Assembly: GCF_036013935.1 (NCBI RefSeq)
Contig: NZ_CP107902.1
Span: forward strand, 5,117,001 to 5,181,000
Direction of reading: 5' to 3'
From: Streptomyces sp. NBC_00461
GTDB lineage: Bacteria > Actinomycetota > Actinomycetes > Streptomycetales > Streptomycetaceae
Length of the DNA stretch: 64,000 nucleotides
Shown piece by piece: positions 48,629 to 57,803 of this stretch (positions within the stretch are counted from its first letter, which is position 1; every line of letters begins with the position of its first letter). Both the position numbers and the translations under genes were made by a program. Under the pieces are notes generated by a model that was given only the letters and a program-made list of their open reading frames with translations, did no database searches and was not told the origin of the DNA.

Positions 48629-49552
48629 ATGGCCAGCACGACCGACCGGTGGACCGAACAGGACATCCCCGCCCAGGACGGCAAGGTCGCCGTCGTCACC
48701 GGCGCCAACAGCGGCCTCGGGATGCAGACCGCGCGGGCCCTGGCCGAGCACGGCGCGCACGTCGTCCTCGCCGTGCGCAACCTCGACAAGGGCCGCGAGG
48801 CCCTCGCCCGCATCAGCGAGCGTGCCCCGGGCGCCAAGCTCAGCCTCCAGCGCCTGGACCTCGCCTCCCTCAAATCGGTACGCGCGGCCGCCGATGAGCT
48901 GCACACGGCGCATCCGAAGATCGACCTGCTCATCAACAACGCGGGCGTGATGTTCACACCCCGGCAGAAGACCGAGGACGGGTTCGACATGCAGTTCGGG
49001 GTCAACCACCTCGGGCACTTCGCGCTCACCGGCCTGCTGCTGGACCTGATGCTGCCCGTGCCCGGCTCCCGGGTGGTCACCGTCAGCAGCTTCGGCCACC
49101 GCATCCGGGCCGACATCCACTTCGACGACCTGCAGTTCGACCGCTCCTACAACCGGGTTGTCGCCTACGGTCAGGCCAAGCTGGCCAACCTGATGTTCAC
49201 CTACGAACTCCAGCGCCGCCTCGCCCCGCACCACACCACCATCGCCGCCGCCGCGCATCCCGGCGTGTCGGATACCGAACTCATTCAGAACATGAGCGGC
49301 CTGGTGCGCAAGGGGTCCGAACTGGTCCAGCCTCTGCTGACCCAGCCGGCCGCCATGGGAGCGCTGCCCACCCTGAGGGCGGCCACCGATCCCGCCGTCA
49401 CCGGAGGCCAGTTCTACGGCCCCAACGGCGTGGGCGGAACCCGCGGATACCCCGAGGTGGTCGCCTCCAGCAAGAAGTCCCACGACACGGCCGTCCAGCA
49501 GCGCCTGTGGGCCGTGTCCGAGCAGCTCACCGACGTCCGGTTCTCCGTCTGA
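48629..49552 (+). CDS. Short-chain dehydrogenase/reductase (transposon cargo)
   Basis: 307 residues with the cofactor motif TGANSGLG, the NNAGV motif, the catalytic Ser in VSSFGHR and the active-site pair YGQAKLAN. This is the retinol-dehydrogenase/WWOX-like SDR subgroup using NADP(H). GGAGG precedes ATG 48629; a TTG two codons earlier is less likely. The substrate is unknown, but coupling to a TetR repressor on a transposon suggests detoxification or modification of an inhibitory aldehyde, ketone or antibiotic. Confidence 0.92.
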   Translation: MASTTDRWTEQDIPAQDGKVAVVTGANSGLGMQTARALAEHGAHVVLAVRNLDKGREALARISERAPGAKLSLQRLDLASLKSVRAAADELHTAHPKIDLLINNAGVMFTPRQKTEDGFDMQFGVNHLGHFALTGLLLDLMLPVPGSRVVTVSSFGHRIRADIHFDDLQFDRSYNRVVAYGQAKLANLMFTYELQRRLAPHHTTIAAAAHPGVSDTELIQNMSGLVRKGSELVQPLLTQPAAMGALPTLRAATDPAVTGGQFYGPNGVGGTRGYPEVVASSKKSHDTAVQQRLWAVSEQLTDVRFSV

Positions 49553-49693
49553 GGCCTCCACCCGCGATCCGGCCGACCAGGAGGAGAGAGTCGGCCTGCG
49601 CTGCTACTCGCGGGCCCCGGAGGACCTTGGCCGACTATGCCCCTGGCGGCGTGGGCGCCGGGACGGCGGTAGGGCACACCGGTGACAGCAGGG

Positions 49694-50671
49694 TCAGCGG
49701 CGCGCGTCGCCGGGTGCGAGCAGGCTGGTGACCTCGGCGATCGCTTCCGCCGACGGGTGGAAGTAGCGCCGTACGTTCTCCGGCTTCTTGTGCCGGGACT
49801 TGGCCATCAGCATCGGCAGGCTGGCCCCGGCCTCGCCGAGGTGGGTGAGCCCGGAATGCCGGTATTCGTGCAGGTCCCAGCCCGTGCCCGGTACGCCGCC
49901 GATGGCCGTGTGCGCATCCAGCAGGGCGCGGGCCTGGCCGTAAGACAGCCGGACCAGCCCGGTGTCCGGGCACACGTCACGCGGCGCGATGACCTTGCCG
50001 GGACCCGGCTTGCGGTGGGTGACGAACACCGGCCCCCGCGTACGGCCCTTGACCAGCCGGGGCAGCAGGCGGGCGGTACCGGCGTCCCAGTACACGGGCT
50101 CCAGGACGTAGTCCTCGCGCGTAACGCCGCGGCGGCGGGTGCGCGGCTTCGCGCCCTTGGCCTTCACCGGAGCCCGGCGCCCGGCGAGGTCCAGCTCCTC
50201 GATGTTGACGCCCAGGATCTCCTCCGACCGCGCGACGGTTTCGTAGAGCATCCGCCACAGCGTCTTCTCCCGGAGATGGACGTCGCGGCGGGCGATCAGC
50301 CGGTCGACCGCCATCTTCGAGCGGGCCGGAGTCTCCGAGTCCGGCGGGGGCATCCGCTTCACCCAGGCTGGCACCTTCGGGCCGTCGTACCCGCGCTCGG
50401 CACACCAGCCCAGCCAGGACAGCACCGCCGCCCGGCGGGCGTTCCACGTGTTGACCGCCGCCTCGCCCCACAGCTGTTCGAGGGCGCCGCCGATCTCGTC
50501 GTCCGCGACGGTGGCGAGCGGGCGGGCCTCGCCGAGGTGTTCGGCGGTCTTGCCGACGCCGATTCCGTACGACCGGAGCGTGTTCGCGTTGTCCAGCGAG
50601 TCGAGGAACACGTCGGCCGCCGCGCGGACGGTCAACGCCTTCCCGGCGGGCAGTCGTACGACAGCGGGCAC
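49694..50671 (-). CDS. tnpI: Tyrosine recombinase, TnpI-type cointegrate resolvase
   Basis: 325 residues: SAM-like N-terminal DNA-binding part ([20 protein letters not shown]), then the catalytic domain with Arg148 in [10 protein letters not shown], His268/Arg271 in [16 protein letters not shown], His294 in [11 protein letters not shown] and the nucleophile Tyr303 in RRYFHP. A tyrosine recombinase in place of a serine resolvase marks the Tn4430-like branch of the Tn3 family, where TnpI resolves cointegrates. GTG 50671 has AAGGGGAA upstream. The core site lies immediately upstream. Confidence 0.9.
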   Translation of the reverse strand: MPAVVRLPAGKALTVRAAADVFLDSLDNANTLRSYGIGVGKTAEHLGEARPLATVADDEIGGALEQLWGEAAVNTWNARRAAVLSWLGWCAERGYDGPKVPAWVKRMPPPDSETPARSKMAVDRLIARRDVHLREKTLWRMLYETVARSEEILGVNIEELDLAGRRAPVKAKGAKPRTRRRGVTREDYVLEPVYWDAGTARLLPRLVKGRTRGPVFVTHRKPGPGKVIAPRDVCPDTGLVRLSYGQARALLDAHTAIGGVPGTGWDLHEYRHSGLTHLGEAGASLPMLMAKSRHKKPENVRRYFHPSAEAIAEVTSLLAPGDARR

Positions 50672-50683
50672 CGCTTCCCCTTG

Positions 50684-50776
50684 CCACAGATAACGGGTCC
50701 GCTTCGCGCACGGCCCCGAGAACGTCGCCGCAGGTCGTGATCAGCGATGCCGCAGATAATAGGGCGTTATCTGCGG
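50684..50776. promoter_or_regulatory. Recombination (resolution) site of the tyrosine recombinase
   Basis: CCGCAGATAA (50750-50759) and TTATCTGCGG (50767-50776) are perfect 10-bp arms around a 7-bp spacer (TAGGGCG), the classic tyrosine-recombinase core. A further half-site CCACAGATAA lies at 50684-50693, like the accessory direct repeats of Tn4430 IRS. Confidence 0.8.
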
Positions 50777-50836
50777 GAAGACTTCAGAGGGGTCCGGTAG
50801 CCGACGCTCCGTCAGCCGCCCACCAGGGCCGACGAA

Positions 50837-50876
50837 GGCTTAGCGCCAGTTTTCGTTCCGATGTTCCTCAACCCCC
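50837..50876 (-). repeat. Right terminal inverted repeat of the Tn3-family element
   Basis: 40 bases identical to the reverse complement of 46049-46088, flanked by GGGTA at 50877-50881. Confidence 0.97.
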
Positions 50877-51074
50877 GGGTAGCTGGGCCGGCCTCGCACG
50901 CCGCTGCGTTTCGCCGCGGCCGCCGCCCCCGCCCGACGACGTGATCGCCGGCCGGCGCGCGGTGCCCGAAAAAATCTTTGCGGTCCGGGGCAACCCTTCC
51001 GGGGGGCGGTGACCACTGGGTCGTGTCCGGACAGGCGGTCTGGTCAGAGACAACGGCTGAAAGAGAGCATCGAC

Positions 51075-52906
51075 ATGTTCCCTCGCCCATCCACGTCGCC
51101 GGAGGCGTCGCCCGGCGGCCGCGCCCGCCGTGGTCGCGCGTGGTTCCGCTCGGCCGTTCCGGGGCGGCGGCAGACGCATCGTGGCCGTCGGCTGCACCAG
51201 CGTCGGAGTTTCTGGGCGGCCGTCGGCCTGGCGGTCGTGGGCGGCTCCGTGGTCGTGGTCAACACGGCCTCAGCGGCACCCGTGGACACGAAGGCCTGGT
51301 ACGTGCTGGTCAACCGCAACAGCGGCGAGGTGCTGGACAGCCTCGGCTACGCCGCGAACGACGGTGCTTCGCTGGTGCAGTGGAGCCGTAACGGCGGGAC
51401 CAATCAGCAGTGGAAGTTCATCGACTCGGGTGACGGGAACTACCGGCTGCAGAACCGGAACTCCGGCAAGGTGCTGGACGACTACAAGTGGTCGAAGACC
51501 GCCGGCTCCAAGCTGGTGCAGTGGCGCGACGTGAACGGCGCCAACCAGCAGTTCCACATGAAGAACTCGTCGGACGGCTACGTGCGTCTGATCAACAACT
51601 TCAGTGGCATGGCCGTCGAGGTCAAGAGCGGCTCCAAGGCCAAGGGGGGCCAGATCGTCCAGTCTCCCGACCGGGGTGGCGCCAACCAGCAGTGGAAGCT
51701 CGTCCCGGCCGGCAGCGTCAGCGGCACCGGGAACGCGGGGAGCTCCGGCAGCAGCGCCAAGCCCACCATGCCTGCCACGCCGAGCGGCACCCGCCCGGCG
51801 TCGCCGACGCCGTCACCGGCGGCAGCTCGACGAAGCTTTTCTTGGGCAGTGACAAGGTTCTCGTCGGCGGCATGATGGAGGACTCCTCGGCGAACGCCGC
51901 GCCGTTCGACATGCGGTACGCCTACGTGCACAGCCAGCCCGCGCCCTCGTCGGACTACTACTCGGCATCGCGCTGCAAGGCCGAGTGGTCGAGCTGGTGG
52001 GGCTGCTGGACCGGCGACACCACGGCGCCCGGCTACTACGTGACCTGGAACGACGACCACGTGACCAAGGCGACGTACCAGGGCAAGCCGCGCCCGCAGA
52101 AGTTCTTCTGGACCTGGTACTCGCTGCGCGACCTCGGAGATCTGGCAGGCGAGGGCGACGGTCCGGGCGAGGTCAAGGCCATCAACAGGGCCGACCTGCT
52201 CACCCGCTACATGAACGACTACCGCTTCTTCCTCCAGAAGATCGGCAACTCGCAGGACTCGATCGACATCGAGCCCGACTTCTGGGGCTACGTCCGTTCG
52301 CTCGGCAATCCGCACAAGGTCGCCGCGCAGGTCAGGGCCGCGAATCCGACGGACTGCGGATCGCAGGAGGACAGCGCCGTCGGCCTGGCCCAGTGCCTGA
52401 TAACGATGGTGCACAAGTACGCGCCGAACACGGGCGCCGGGTTCCACCTCACCTGCTGGGACTGGCAGAGCAACATGCAGGGATGCGTCAACGACTACAC
52501 GGACCTCGGGGCGAAGAACGCCGACTTCCTGGTCGCCGATGTGGTGGACCGCGACGCGGCCTGGTACGCGAAGCCGGAGAACGGCGGCCGTGACACCTTC
52601 TGGAACGACCAGAAGGCCGCTGCCGCACTGGGTTGGTACAAGACGATGGCCGAGTCGGTGGGCAAGCCGGTGGTCCTGTGGCAGATCCCCCTGGGCAACA
52701 TGGCGCAGAACAACACCCGCAACCACTACAAGGACGACAAGGTCGACTGGCTCCTCTCGCACATGGACCAGGTGGCGAACGCGCACGTCGCCGCCCTCCT
52801 GTTCGGCGCGGGGCAGCAGGAACAGACCTCGGTCGAGTCCGACGGCGGAAACCTGATCAACAAGACGATCGCGTACCGCAACTCGGGCGGCACGCCGCTC
52901 AAGTAG
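51075..52906 (+). pseudogene. Ricin-lectin + unknown barrel-type secreted enzyme, split by a frameshift
   Basis: The first frame (ATG 51075) gives a signal-anchor region, a full ricin-B trefoil (WYVLVNRNSGEVLDSLGYAA; three QQW/QQF motifs) and a Ser/Gly linker, then runs out of register near 51796. The second frame continues VADAVTGGSSTKLFLGSDKV ... DSIDIEPDFWGYVRSLG ... AGFHLTCWDWQSNMQGC ... KPVVLWQIPLGNMAQNN to TAG 52906, about 370 residues. The register shift equals loss of one base in the run GCCC-GG. The catalytic domain looks like an alpha/beta barrel with a candidate acid in DIEPDF but matches no family I can name. Either a pseudogene or a sequence error. Confidence 0.8.
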
Positions 52907-53096
52907 CCACACACAGCCGGTCGGCCCACCCTTCGACGGGGCCGCGTTCATCCCCCGTCGTCCCGCCGAGCACTTCTCGGCCGGTGCCGACCGGCTGCCG
53001 CCGCCCGCGGACGCCGAAAATCTCAGATCATGGCGCGAAAGCGGGAATCGGGCGCACAAAAAGCAAGCCCCAGGCCCCAGGCCCCAAGCCCCAGGC
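52907..53096. other. Gap with CCCCAGGC tandem repeats
   Basis: About four 7-9-bp repeats of the CCCCAGGC/CCCCAAGC type run at 53064-53098 into the end of the P450 gene. Otherwise no feature. Confidence 0.4.
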
Positions 53097-54329
53097 CTAC
53101 AGGGAATCCAACCAGCGCAACGTGACCGGCAGTTCCGTCAACCCCCGCAGCAGCGTGCCGGTCCGCCAGGTCAGCTGCGTCGGCTCGATGGCGAAGGCCA
53201 TTGCGGGGCGCTGCCGTACGAGCATGCGTACGGCGATCGCTGCCTCCGCGCGGGCCAGTGGGGCGCCCAGGCAGTGGTGCAGGCCGTGGCCGAAGCCCAG
53301 GTGGCCCTGCGGGCGGCGGGTGAGGTCGAAGCGGTCGGGGTCCGGGAAGTGGTGCGGGTCGCGGGAGGCCGCCGCGAGGGAGACCTGGACCGCGTCACCG
53401 GCGGCGATCCGCGTGCCCGCGAGGTCCAGGGGCTCGGCGGCGAAGCGGAACGTCGCGGAGTGAACGGGGGAGTTGTAGCGGAGCGACTCCTCGACGACGG
53501 CCGGTACAAGGCTCAAGTCGGCCTGCAGCAAGGCAAGTTGGGCCGGGTCGGCGAGCAGTGCGTGCACCGTGGCCGAGATCAGGTTGACCGTGGTCTCGTA
53601 GCCCGCGACCAGGAGCAGGAAGGCCATGCCGAGGAGTTCCTCGGCGGTGAGACCGGACGCGTCGGATGCGAGGTCGCTCATCAGGGTGCCGTCAGGGGCC
53701 GAGGCCTTCCGGGCGGTCAGTTCGGTGAGGTAGCCGGCCAGGTCGGTGGCCGCGGCGGTCGCCGCCCCGGGCGAGGTGGGCAGGACCAGCTCGTTCGACC
53801 AGAGGTGGAAGTCGGGGCGGTCCGCCGCCGGAACGCCCAGCAGGTCGCAGATCACCGTGACGGGCAGTGGCAGCGCGTACCCGCTCACCAGGTCGGCGGT
53901 CCCCTGCCGGGGCAGCGCGGCGAGCAACTCGGCCGTGGCCGCCTCGATCCCCGGCCGCAGGGCGGCGATCCGGCCCGGTGTGAAGTGGTCCGCCACCAGC
54001 CGGCGCAGACGGGTGTGGTCGGGCGGGTCGCTCTGGAGCATGTTGCGGCCGAGGGCGTAGCCGCCGTCCGTCCGCCAGGACGAGGAGTGCCGGATGTCGT
54101 TGCGCAGCCGCGGATCGGTGAGCGCGGCCCTGGCCGCGTCCCGCGTCACGACCAGCCAGCACTCCCCGCTGTCGGGGACGAGGACGCGGTGCACGGGGCC
54201 CTTGGCGCGCAGGGCCGCGTAGACGGGATACGGGTCGGTCGCCAGGTCATGGCCCTCGGGGGCCAGTTCCTGAAGTGTGGGTGCCTGCACGGGTCGCCTT
54301 TCGGTCCGGGGAGGGATCAGCTGTGCCAT
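53097..54329 (-). CDS. Cytochrome P450
   Basis: 410 residues of bacterial class I P450: oxygen-binding I-helix AGYETTVNLI, the EESLR K-helix motif, and the haem-ligand loop FGHGLHHCLGAPLARAEAAI with the proximal Cys. It hydroxylates or otherwise oxidises a small molecule using ferredoxin partners, none of which is adjacent. ATG 54329 overlaps the end of the patatin gene by 13 bases, implying coupling; GTG 54290 (GAAAGG upstream) is a shorter alternative. Likely under the divergent TetR gene together with the patatin gene. Confidence 0.93.
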   Translation of the reverse strand: MAQLIPPRTERRPVQAPTLQELAPEGHDLATDPYPVYAALRAKGPVHRVLVPDSGECWLVVTRDAARAALTDPRLRNDIRHSSSWRTDGGYALGRNMLQSDPPDHTRLRRLVADHFTPGRIAALRPGIEAATAELLAALPRQGTADLVSGYALPLPVTVICDLLGVPAADRPDFHLWSNELVLPTSPGAATAAATDLAGYLTELTARKASAPDGTLMSDLASDASGLTAEELLGMAFLLLVAGYETTVNLISATVHALLADPAQLALLQADLSLVPAVVEESLRYNSPVHSATFRFAAEPLDLAGTRIAAGDAVQVSLAAASRDPHHFPDPDRFDLTRRPQGHLGFGHGLHHCLGAPLARAEAAIAVRMLVRQRPAMAFAIEPTQLTWRTGTLLRGLTELPVTLRWLDSL

Positions 54330-55168
54330 ACCTCCGCCACCTCGGCCGCGGCCGCCGTGGCCTGGGCGAATCCGGCACGCGCGGCGGCGGGCACGCGGGC
54401 GTTCGCGGTCAGGTCGCGGCCCATGGCGCGGCGGGCGGTGCGGTCGGGCCACAGGAGGGACACGGCAGCCCCCTCGGCGGTCAGCGCGGCGGCCTGCTGC
54501 TGCGCGCTCGGATGCGGACCGACGGCACTCGGGATCGGTGCGACGGCCAGCACCCGCCGGTATCCGCGGGCCAGTTGGAGGTTGGCGGTGGAGCGGCTGC
54601 CGCCGTCGATCCAGCGGCGGCCGTCGAGCGCGACGGGCGGCCAGACAAGGGGTACGGCACAGCTGGCTGCCACCGCGTCGACGAGTCCCACCTTCGCGTC
54701 CGCGTCGAACGCCGCCACCTCGCCGGTCACGGCATCGACGGCCGCGATCCGCAGAGCCGGCGCGGGCCAGTCCGTCGCCCCGCGGAGCAGCTTTCGTACG
54801 GCGTCGTACGTCTCGGACGCGGGTGCGGTGCGCGCGGCGAGGGCGGCCCGGCCGAGACGCCGTACGGAGCGCTCCGGATCGCGGGAGCCGAGGGCCGCCC
54901 ACAGGAAGCGGAGCGCCTGGGCCGTGGTGACGTTGAGGTCGACGAGGTCGTCGCCGGTGAGCTGGCGTTCGTACAGCTCACGCGGCGCCTGGCCGCACGC
55001 CAGCCGGGAGCCGAAGATCGCGCCCCCCGAGGTGCCGATCACCACGTCGGCGCGCCCGAGGTCGACGCCGGCGTCCGCGAGGCCGGCGAGGACCCCCGTC
55101 AGCCATGCGCCGCCGACCGGACCTCCGCCGCCGAGTACGAGTGCGGTTCCGCTGCTGTTTCCACTCAC
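54317..55168 (-). CDS. Patatin-like phospholipase
   Basis: 283 residues with the three patatin signatures: oxyanion loop ALVLGGGGPVGGAW, nucleophile VIGTSGGAIFG (GxSxG) and the catalytic dyad Asp in WIDGGSRSTANL. It hydrolyses acyl esters of phospholipids or similar lipids. GTG 55168 was chosen from GGAGGG six bases upstream; the much longer frame has no start signal. Overlaps the P450 gene and faces a TetR gene across palindromic sites. Confidence 0.93.
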   Translation of the reverse strand: MSGNSSGTALVLGGGGPVGGAWLTGVLAGLADAGVDLGRADVVIGTSGGAIFGSRLACGQAPRELYERQLTGDDLVDLNVTTAQALRFLWAALGSRDPERSVRRLGRAALAARTAPASETYDAVRKLLRGATDWPAPALRIAAVDAVTGEVAAFDADAKVGLVDAVAASCAVPLVWPPVALDGRRWIDGGSRSTANLQLARGYRRVLAVAPIPSAVGPHPSAQQQAAALTAEGAAVSLLWPDRTARRAMGRDLTANARVPAAARAGFAQATAAAAEVAEVWHS

Positions 55169-55246
55169 GCCAGGCCCTCCCGGGCGATTGGACGAAGGAC
55201 AAAGGAAGGGGGAAGAGGGATGAAGGATGAAAGGACGAAGTCCGGG

Positions 55247-55341
55247 GGTGGTCCCTCCCCTGTGGGGACCACCCGTCATGAAGTGGGGAGTGGTCCCCAC
55301 TTCATGTTCCGACGATAACATCAGTACCGGGGATCGCTCCC
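55247..55341. promoter_or_regulatory. Palindromic operators between patatin and tetR genes
   Basis: Two nested sites: GGTGGTCCC/GGGACCACC (55247-55255, 55265-55273), and CATGAAGTGGGGA/TCCCCACTTCATG (55277-55289, 55294-55306), perfect over 13 bp. The TCCCCACTT half-site recurs alone near 55337, just before the TetR ribosome site. This suggests autorepression plus control of the patatin-P450 operon. Confidence 0.8.
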
Positions 55342-55362
55342 CACTTCTTCCGGAGGGTGACG

Positions 55363-56058
55363 ATGACCGTCGGCGCAGGCGATGCAACGGCCCCGCAGCG
55401 GCGCGACGCGCGGCGCAACCGGGAGCTTCTGGTGGAGGCGGCCCACGAGGTGTTCACCGAGCTGGGGCTGCAGGCCCCGCTGGACGTGATCGCCCGCCGG
55501 GCGGGTGTCGGAAACGCGACGCTCTACCGGCACTTCCCCACCCGTGCCGCCCTCATCGACGCCGTCTTCCGCGGCCAGCTCGGCGAGACGGTCGCCGCGG
55601 GCGAGCTGGCCAGGGCCGCCCCCGATGCCTGGACCGGCCTCGACACCTACCTCCGGGCCGTCTTCCGCACACTGGCCGCCGACCGTGGCACCAACGACCT
55701 CATGACCACCCACGTCCAGGGCATCGAGGCGCTGGACGACGTGCACGCGCACAACCGGGAGACGATGGAACTGCTGCTGGAGCGCGGGCGCGAGGAGGGC
55801 ACGATCCGCGCGGACGTCACCACGGAGGACGTTCTGTTCGCCCTCGCCGCTCTGGGCCGAGCCGTCCCGGCCCTGATCGCCGCGACTGCGTCGACCGCGC
55901 CGGACGCCTGGTGCCGTCCCCTCGCCCTGTTCCTGGACAGCCTGCGCCCGGCGCCGGCCGTTCTGCCGGGTCCCGCCCTCACCGCGGCCCAACTCGGTGA
56001 CGTGCTGAGGGAACTGGGACCGCACCGCGCACCTGTACGGAGCGTAAGAGAGGATTGA
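55363..56058 (+). CDS. TetR-family repressor
   Basis: 231 residues. HTH: RRNRELLVEAAHEVFTELGL ... AGVGNATLYRHFPTRAALID, then a helical C-terminal domain. GGAGG lies six bases before ATG 55363. Divergent from the patatin-P450 operon with 13-bp perfect palindromes between them, so it should repress both sides and respond to a small lipophilic ligand. Confidence 0.93.
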   Translation: MTVGAGDATAPQRRDARRNRELLVEAAHEVFTELGLQAPLDVIARRAGVGNATLYRHFPTRAALIDAVFRGQLGETVAAGELARAAPDAWTGLDTYLRAVFRTLAADRGTNDLMTTHVQGIEALDDVHAHNRETMELLLERGREEGTIRADVTTEDVLFALAALGRAVPALIAATASTAPDAWCRPLALFLDSLRPAPAVLPGPALTAAQLGDVLRELGPHRAPVRSVRED

Positions 56059-56077
56059 AGAGCCCCGCAGTCCGGGC

Positions 56078-56836
56078 ATGCCGAGCTGGCGTCGGCGGCT
56101 CGCCGTGGGCGAAGATGCCCCGGTGAACGATCACATAACCCCCCGCCCGCCCGACCAGACCCCCGATCCCGTCCTGCGCGGCGTTCGCGGTTCGGCCCGT
56201 CTGGCCGTCGTCTTTCTCGCTCTTGCCGGTGCCGCCTGGGCGGTGCGGGCCGTCTGGGAGATTCGGCTGGCCGTGACAGGTGAGCCGGCCTCCGGACCGC
56301 CGGACCAGGGGGGCGGCCAGCACCGGCCGCTGACCTCGCTGGAGGACTCGTTCCACCTGGTCAACACGGCGGGCGGAATCACGGCACTGCTCTGCGCGAT
56401 CGTGTTCCTGCTGTGGCTGGACAACGTACGGGACAACGCACGCACCCTGTCCGGGCAGCAGCCGCGGCACTCGGGTTTCTGGCTCTACGCGGGCTGGTTG
56501 ATCCCCGTCCTCAACCTGTGGATCCCGCGCGGCATCGTGGCGGACGTCCATCAGGACAGCGCACCGGGCGAGCGGCTGCCGCGTTCCCTGAACGTGTGGT
56601 GGGCCCTGTGGCTGATCGGGCTGATCAGCGGGGTGGGTCTCCTGTACGGCGACGAAGTGGACGAGCTGATCGCCCGCGCCTACACGGACCTGTGGATGCT
56701 GCTCGCCTCCGACGCCGCTGTCGTCGGCGCGGCCGTGGCCGGCATCTTCGTCGTCCGCGCCGTCACCGCCGTACAACAGCGGTACATCGACGGTGACAGG
56801 CGGTACGGCGACCCACCGGCTCACGCCAACGTGTAG
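56078..56836 (+). CDS. DUF4328-type membrane protein
   Basis: 252 residues with four hydrophobic helices (ARLAVVFLALAGAAWAV, LLCAIVFLLWL, WLIGLISGVGLLYG, AAVVGAAVAGIFVV) and the DUF4328 feature FWLYAGWLIPVLNLWIPRGI. Function unknown. GTG 56123 (VNDHITPRP) is a possible later start. It is 20 bp after the TetR stop, on the same strand. Confidence 0.85.
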   Translation: MPSWRRRLAVGEDAPVNDHITPRPPDQTPDPVLRGVRGSARLAVVFLALAGAAWAVRAVWEIRLAVTGEPASGPPDQGGGQHRPLTSLEDSFHLVNTAGGITALLCAIVFLLWLDNVRDNARTLSGQQPRHSGFWLYAGWLIPVLNLWIPRGIVADVHQDSAPGERLPRSLNVWWALWLIGLISGVGLLYGDEVDELIARAYTDLWMLLASDAAVVGAAVAGIFVVRAVTAVQQRYIDGDRRYGDPPAHANV

Positions 56837-56864
56837 GCGAATACGCCCTGTTGACCCCTGTCGG

Positions 56865-57803
56865 TCAGCTCAGGCAGAGCAGGCCGAGCACGCAGATCCC
56901 CGAGGGCGACGTCGCCGCGGGGGTCGTGCTCTGCTGCGAGGAGCCCGACTGGGAAGAGCCCGACTGCGACGAACCCGAGGACGAGTTCGAGGACGAGTTG
57001 GAGGACGAGGACGAGCCCGACTGGGACGAGCCCGACGTCGTGTCGCTGTTGGACGGGGACGAGGGCGACTGGTTCGCCGTCGACGCACCGCTGCCGGTGG
57101 ACGTCGTGCCGGAGCCCGCCGAGGGGGTGCTCGCCGTCTGCGGCTGCGAGGCCGTCGAAGGCTTCGAGTGCCGGGCGGGGGCGGTGTAAGGCTCCGTCTT
57201 GTCCGAAGCGGTGTGGGGCGCACTGGCCCCGGAACGCTGGGCCGGGGTGCCGGTCGCGGGGGACTGGGCGTCGCCGGCCGAGGGCTTGCGGTGCTTGCCC
57301 GTGCCCGGGCCGGTCGACGGAACCTCGGCGGACGTGTCCGCCGTGTCGTTCTCGGAGCCCATGCTCGACAGGTCCGTGGCCGCCGTCGCCCGGCTGCCGT
57401 GGCCGGAGCCACCGTCCATCGAGGCGACGGTCAGGCCGCCACCGACGAGCGCGACAGCGGTCGCGACCACGGCCCGCCGCTGACTCTTCTTCCAGCGGGC
57501 CCGCTGCCGACGCCGGGCGGCCCGCCCCGCGGTGACAGGTACGGCGGCTGCCGCATCCTCGACTCCCCCGGCCCGTCCGGCACTCGCGAGGTCGTCGAAG
57601 GCGCCGACGGGGGCGACCGGATCGACTGGGGCGAACGGGTCGAAGGAGCCATACGGGTGCGGTTCGGGCCGGATCGGCGTCGCGGAGGCCGGGATGCCGT
57701 GGCCGTGTTCGGTCACCGGTGCGATGTCCGGGGCGTAGGCACCACAACCGGGGCACACCAGGGCGCCGTTGAGGTGCCGGCGGCACGAGGAGCAGTAGTC
57801 CAC
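56865..57803 (-). CDS. Zinc-ribbon membrane protein with Ser-rich tail (SCO2400-like)
   Basis: 312 residues. It opens with a zinc ribbon, CSSCRRHLNGALVCPGCG. A basic stretch (RRRQRARWKKSQRR), one membrane helix (AVVATAVALVGGGLTVAS), then a ~180-residue Ser/Thr/Pro-rich low-complexity region ending GICVLGLLCLS. The layout matches a Streptomyces family with an internal zinc ribbon and an external flexible tail; no activity is known. GTG 57803 gives the family-type N-terminus; the longer reading to 57914 is unlikely. Confidence 0.8.
   Translation of the reverse strand: MDYCSSCRRHLNGALVCPGCGAYAPDIAPVTEHGHGIPASATPIRPEPHPYGSFDPFAPVDPVAPVGAFDDLASAGRAGGVEDAAAAVPVTAGRAARRRQRARWKKSQRRAVVATAVALVGGGLTVASMDGGSGHGSRATAATDLSSMGSENDTADTSAEVPSTGPGTGKHRKPSAGDAQSPATGTPAQRSGASAPHTASDKTEPYTAPARHSKPSTASQPQTASTPSAGSGTTSTGSGASTANQSPSSPSNSDTTSGSSQSGSSSSSNSSSNSSSGSSQSGSSQSGSSQQSTTPAATSPSGICVLGLLCLS

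Larger units (their letters stand above)
46049..50876. mobile_element. Tn3-family transposon, 4828 bp, with TetR/SDR cargo and TnpI
   Basis: Both ends carry the same 40-bp perfect inverted repeat (GGGGGTTGAGGAACATCGGA then ACGAAAACTGGCGCTAAGCC). It matches the Tn3 terminal pattern, with GGAACGAAAACT and TAAG in register. The 5-bp sequence GGGTA lies directly outside both ends (46044-46048 and 50877-50881), as expected for a target duplication. Inside, in order: transposase (internal deletion), TetR, SDR, tyrosine recombinase, recombination site. The perfect repeats and duplication indicate a recent insertion. Confidence 0.95.

Noticed and set aside
56865..57189. Acidic plus-strand ORF (EEPDWEEPDCDEPEDE)
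   Set aside because: Antisense of the Ser-rich tail of the zinc-ribbon protein; its composition follows from TCC/TCG codons.
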